A stretch of DNA of 7,143 nt. Source: Anaerolineae bacterium (GTDB lineage: Bacteria > Chloroflexota > Anaerolineae > UBA1429). The stretch spans positions 1-7,143 of the forward strand of contig JAFGLK010000033.1 of assembly GCA_016928125.1 (NCBI GenBank), in the 5' to 3' direction. Every line of letters starts with the position of its first letter. Position 1 is the stretch's first letter. The translations under genes and the position numbers were made by a program. The notes under the pieces are model-generated. The model made no database searches. It worked only from the letters and a program-made list of their open reading frames with translations, and had not been told where the DNA came from. Below, one piece after another: positions 6,137-7,143 of this stretch.

Positions 6137-6844
6137 ATGAAAGTCGAATATCACAGCTACCGCTATGCCGAGGAAATCCTGCAGCACTCACGCTATCGAG
6201 CGGCATGGGACGAAATCGACTTGGTGCTTGAGACGACGCCCCTGTTCATCTATCCCGGCAAGTCCAGGAACACGCGGCTGGATGTGGTCCAACAAGTGAT
6301 AAACACCTATTTCGATCGTCGATTTGCCGTTGATCTTGGCTGGGAGCATCACCCGCTCGCCACTGGCATCGCGGATTCGGGACTCGAAGCAGATTACCGC
6401 AAGAGCTTTGGTGGACTGACGATCCAAGTCGAGGTCCAGTTCGGCAATATGGCGCGCTGGTATAGCGACATCTTCAAGTTCCAGACCGCATACTCGCAGA
6501 GCCTGATCCAGATAGGCCTTTGCGTGATTCCCATGGGCGTTCTGGCCCGGCGCATCGACTCAAACGTGGTTAACTTTGAACGCGCCGTACGCGAGTTGCC
6601 AGCCGCTGAGCTCTCGATTACGTTGCCCATTCTGATCGCTGGCCTCGAGCCCGATGAGCATACGCCTGTGGTCGATCTCCGAGAGTCGCTTTTCGCAGAT
6701 CACAGGGAGATCACTGGGAGAGGTCACCAGGACAACCAATGGCGGCTGGTGAACGGGCATCTGGCTGGAACTCCTACCTCGATATTGGGTCCAGAGAGCG
6801 ACACTGGCCCAATGGTTTCCGGCAGTGCAGACGATGAGAGTTAA
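6137..6844 (+). CDS. BglII-like type II restriction endonuclease
   Basis: Predicted to cut unmodified double-stranded DNA at the site protected by the neighbouring methyltransferase. The 235 residues are close to BglII's 223. From memory of BglII, the start MKVEYHSYRYAEEIL matches MKIDITDYNHADEIL, and the core VEVQFGN matches VEVQFSN, which holds BglII catalytic Glu93 and Gln95. Here those are Glu99 and Gln101 (numbered from ATG 6137), with the upstream metal-binding Asp probably Asp86 in LEADYRKSF. The Asp-to-Glu distance is four residues longer than in BglII. The ExQ form, rather than ExK, is characteristic of BglII and BstYI. The C-terminal 50 or so residues (acidic, Gly/Ser-rich) do not resemble BglII to my eye. 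Known relatives cut AGATCT or RGATCY, but the specificity here is not proven. TTG 6131 would add two residues. The gene is intact. Confidence 0.8.
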   Translation: MKVEYHSYRYAEEILQHSRYRAAWDEIDLVLETTPLFIYPGKSRNTRLDVVQQVINTYFDRRFAVDLGWEHHPLATGIADSGLEADYRKSFGGLTIQVEVQFGNMARWYSDIFKFQTAYSQSLIQIGLCVIPMGVLARRIDSNVVNFERAVRELPAAELSITLPILIAGLEPDEHTPVVDLRESLFADHREITGRGHQDNQWRLVNGHLAGTPTSILGPESDTGPMVSGSADDES

Positions 6845-6945
6845 TCCTTTCGGGGCATCTCTGGCTACCTGAGCTTTCCCCGCATCGGTCAGTTTGCTTG
6901 ATGCGCCTGTTTGAACCGATAGCGGCCGTCATTCTGAGACTCTCG
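6845..6945. other. Intergenic gap with a long-loop inverted repeat
   Basis: ATCGGT (6884-6889) and ACCGAT (6915-6920) are perfect complements 25 bases apart; with a one-base bulge the pairing extends by two more bases. Neither side has a T-run, so it is not a clear intrinsic terminator for the convergent endonuclease and MeaB-like genes. No gene is seen here. Confidence 0.35.
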
Positions 6946-7143
6946 TTACGCGAAATCCAGCCCCATCGCGCGCACGATCTCCCCGGCGGCGGTGTAGGGG
7001 TCGATCTCGCGCCGGGCGACGCGCTGAGCGAGCGCCTCGGCGGCGGGAGCCTCCAACTGGCGGCGAGCCAGGCGCTCGAGTTTCTCGCGCACCACGGCCA
7101 GCAGTTGCTCCTCGGCCTGGCGCCGACTGAGTTCGACGAGCGC
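6946..7143 (-). CDS. C-terminal 65 residues of a probable MeaB/ArgK-type GTPase, 5' end outside the window
   Basis: The minus strand is open from the right edge to TAA at 6946-6948. The 65 residues are a charged, probably helical segment (ALVELSRRQAEEQLLAVV, then EKLERLARRQLE), followed by QRVARREIDPYTAAGEIVRAMG near the end. A terminal helix with R-x-DPYTAA is what I recall for the C-terminus of MeaB (LAO/AO transport ATPase family), the GTPase chaperone that protects and reloads adenosylcobalamin-dependent methylmalonyl-CoA mutase. The G domain would lie outside the window, so no nucleotide-binding motif can be checked. Strong G/C at third codon positions, like secA, marks it as core genome. 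Confidence 0.6.
   Translation of the reverse strand, partial: ALVELSRRQAEEQLLAVVREKLERLARRQLEAPAAEALAQRVARREIDPYTAAGEIVRAMGLDFA

Noticed and set aside
6884..6920. Intrinsic terminator downstream of the endonuclease gene
   Set aside because: The arms are only 6 bases long, the loop is 25 bases and no T-run follows on either strand.

Overview
The window most likely comes from a high-GC bacterium of the phylum Chloroflexota (Anaerolineae-like). The main evidence is SecA: it has an extra segment in its first nucleotide-binding domain (about residues 201-233, containing ASFLYDP and [13 protein letters not shown]) and a charged extra helix near residues 57-105. I associate both with Chloroflexota SecA from memory, not from an alignment made here.

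Layout, left to right. 1-96: a GC-only 14-bp tandem repeat running off the left edge. 169-1038 (+): a ThiF/MoeB/HesA-type E1-like adenylating protein. 1138-1491 (+): a small proline/threonine-rich lipoprotein with its own promoter. 1520-1546: a strong hairpin terminator between that gene and the convergent secA. 1568-4465 (-): full-length secA with a C-terminal zinc motif and an extended -10 promoter. 4466-4820: a gene-poor gap. 4821-6844: a complete type II restriction-modification module. 6946-7143 (-): the last 65 codons of a gene that looks like the MeaB/ArgK GTPase, running off the right edge.

The restriction-modification module is the most interesting part. A beta-class DNA methyltransferase (TSPPY motif, probably N4-cytosine) is transcribed leftward. 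A small XRE-type helix-turn-helix protein and a BglII-like endonuclease are transcribed rightward as a tight pair. This is the layout of controller-protein systems such as BamHI and PvuII. The 106-bp divergent region contains two copies of the same inverted repeat, GTTCC-N6-GGAAC, with centres 43 bp apart. One lies over the predicted -35 of the methyltransferase promoter and upstream of the controller promoter. The other lies on the controller's predicted transcription and translation start. This suggests a circuit in which the controller represses methylation, activates itself and the endonuclease, and then shuts itself off. The repeat sequence is not one of the controller-box sequences I know.

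The module is visibly less GC-rich than secA and the flanking genes and separates two housekeeping genes, which fits acquisition by horizontal transfer. I see no transposase, integrase or clear attachment site.
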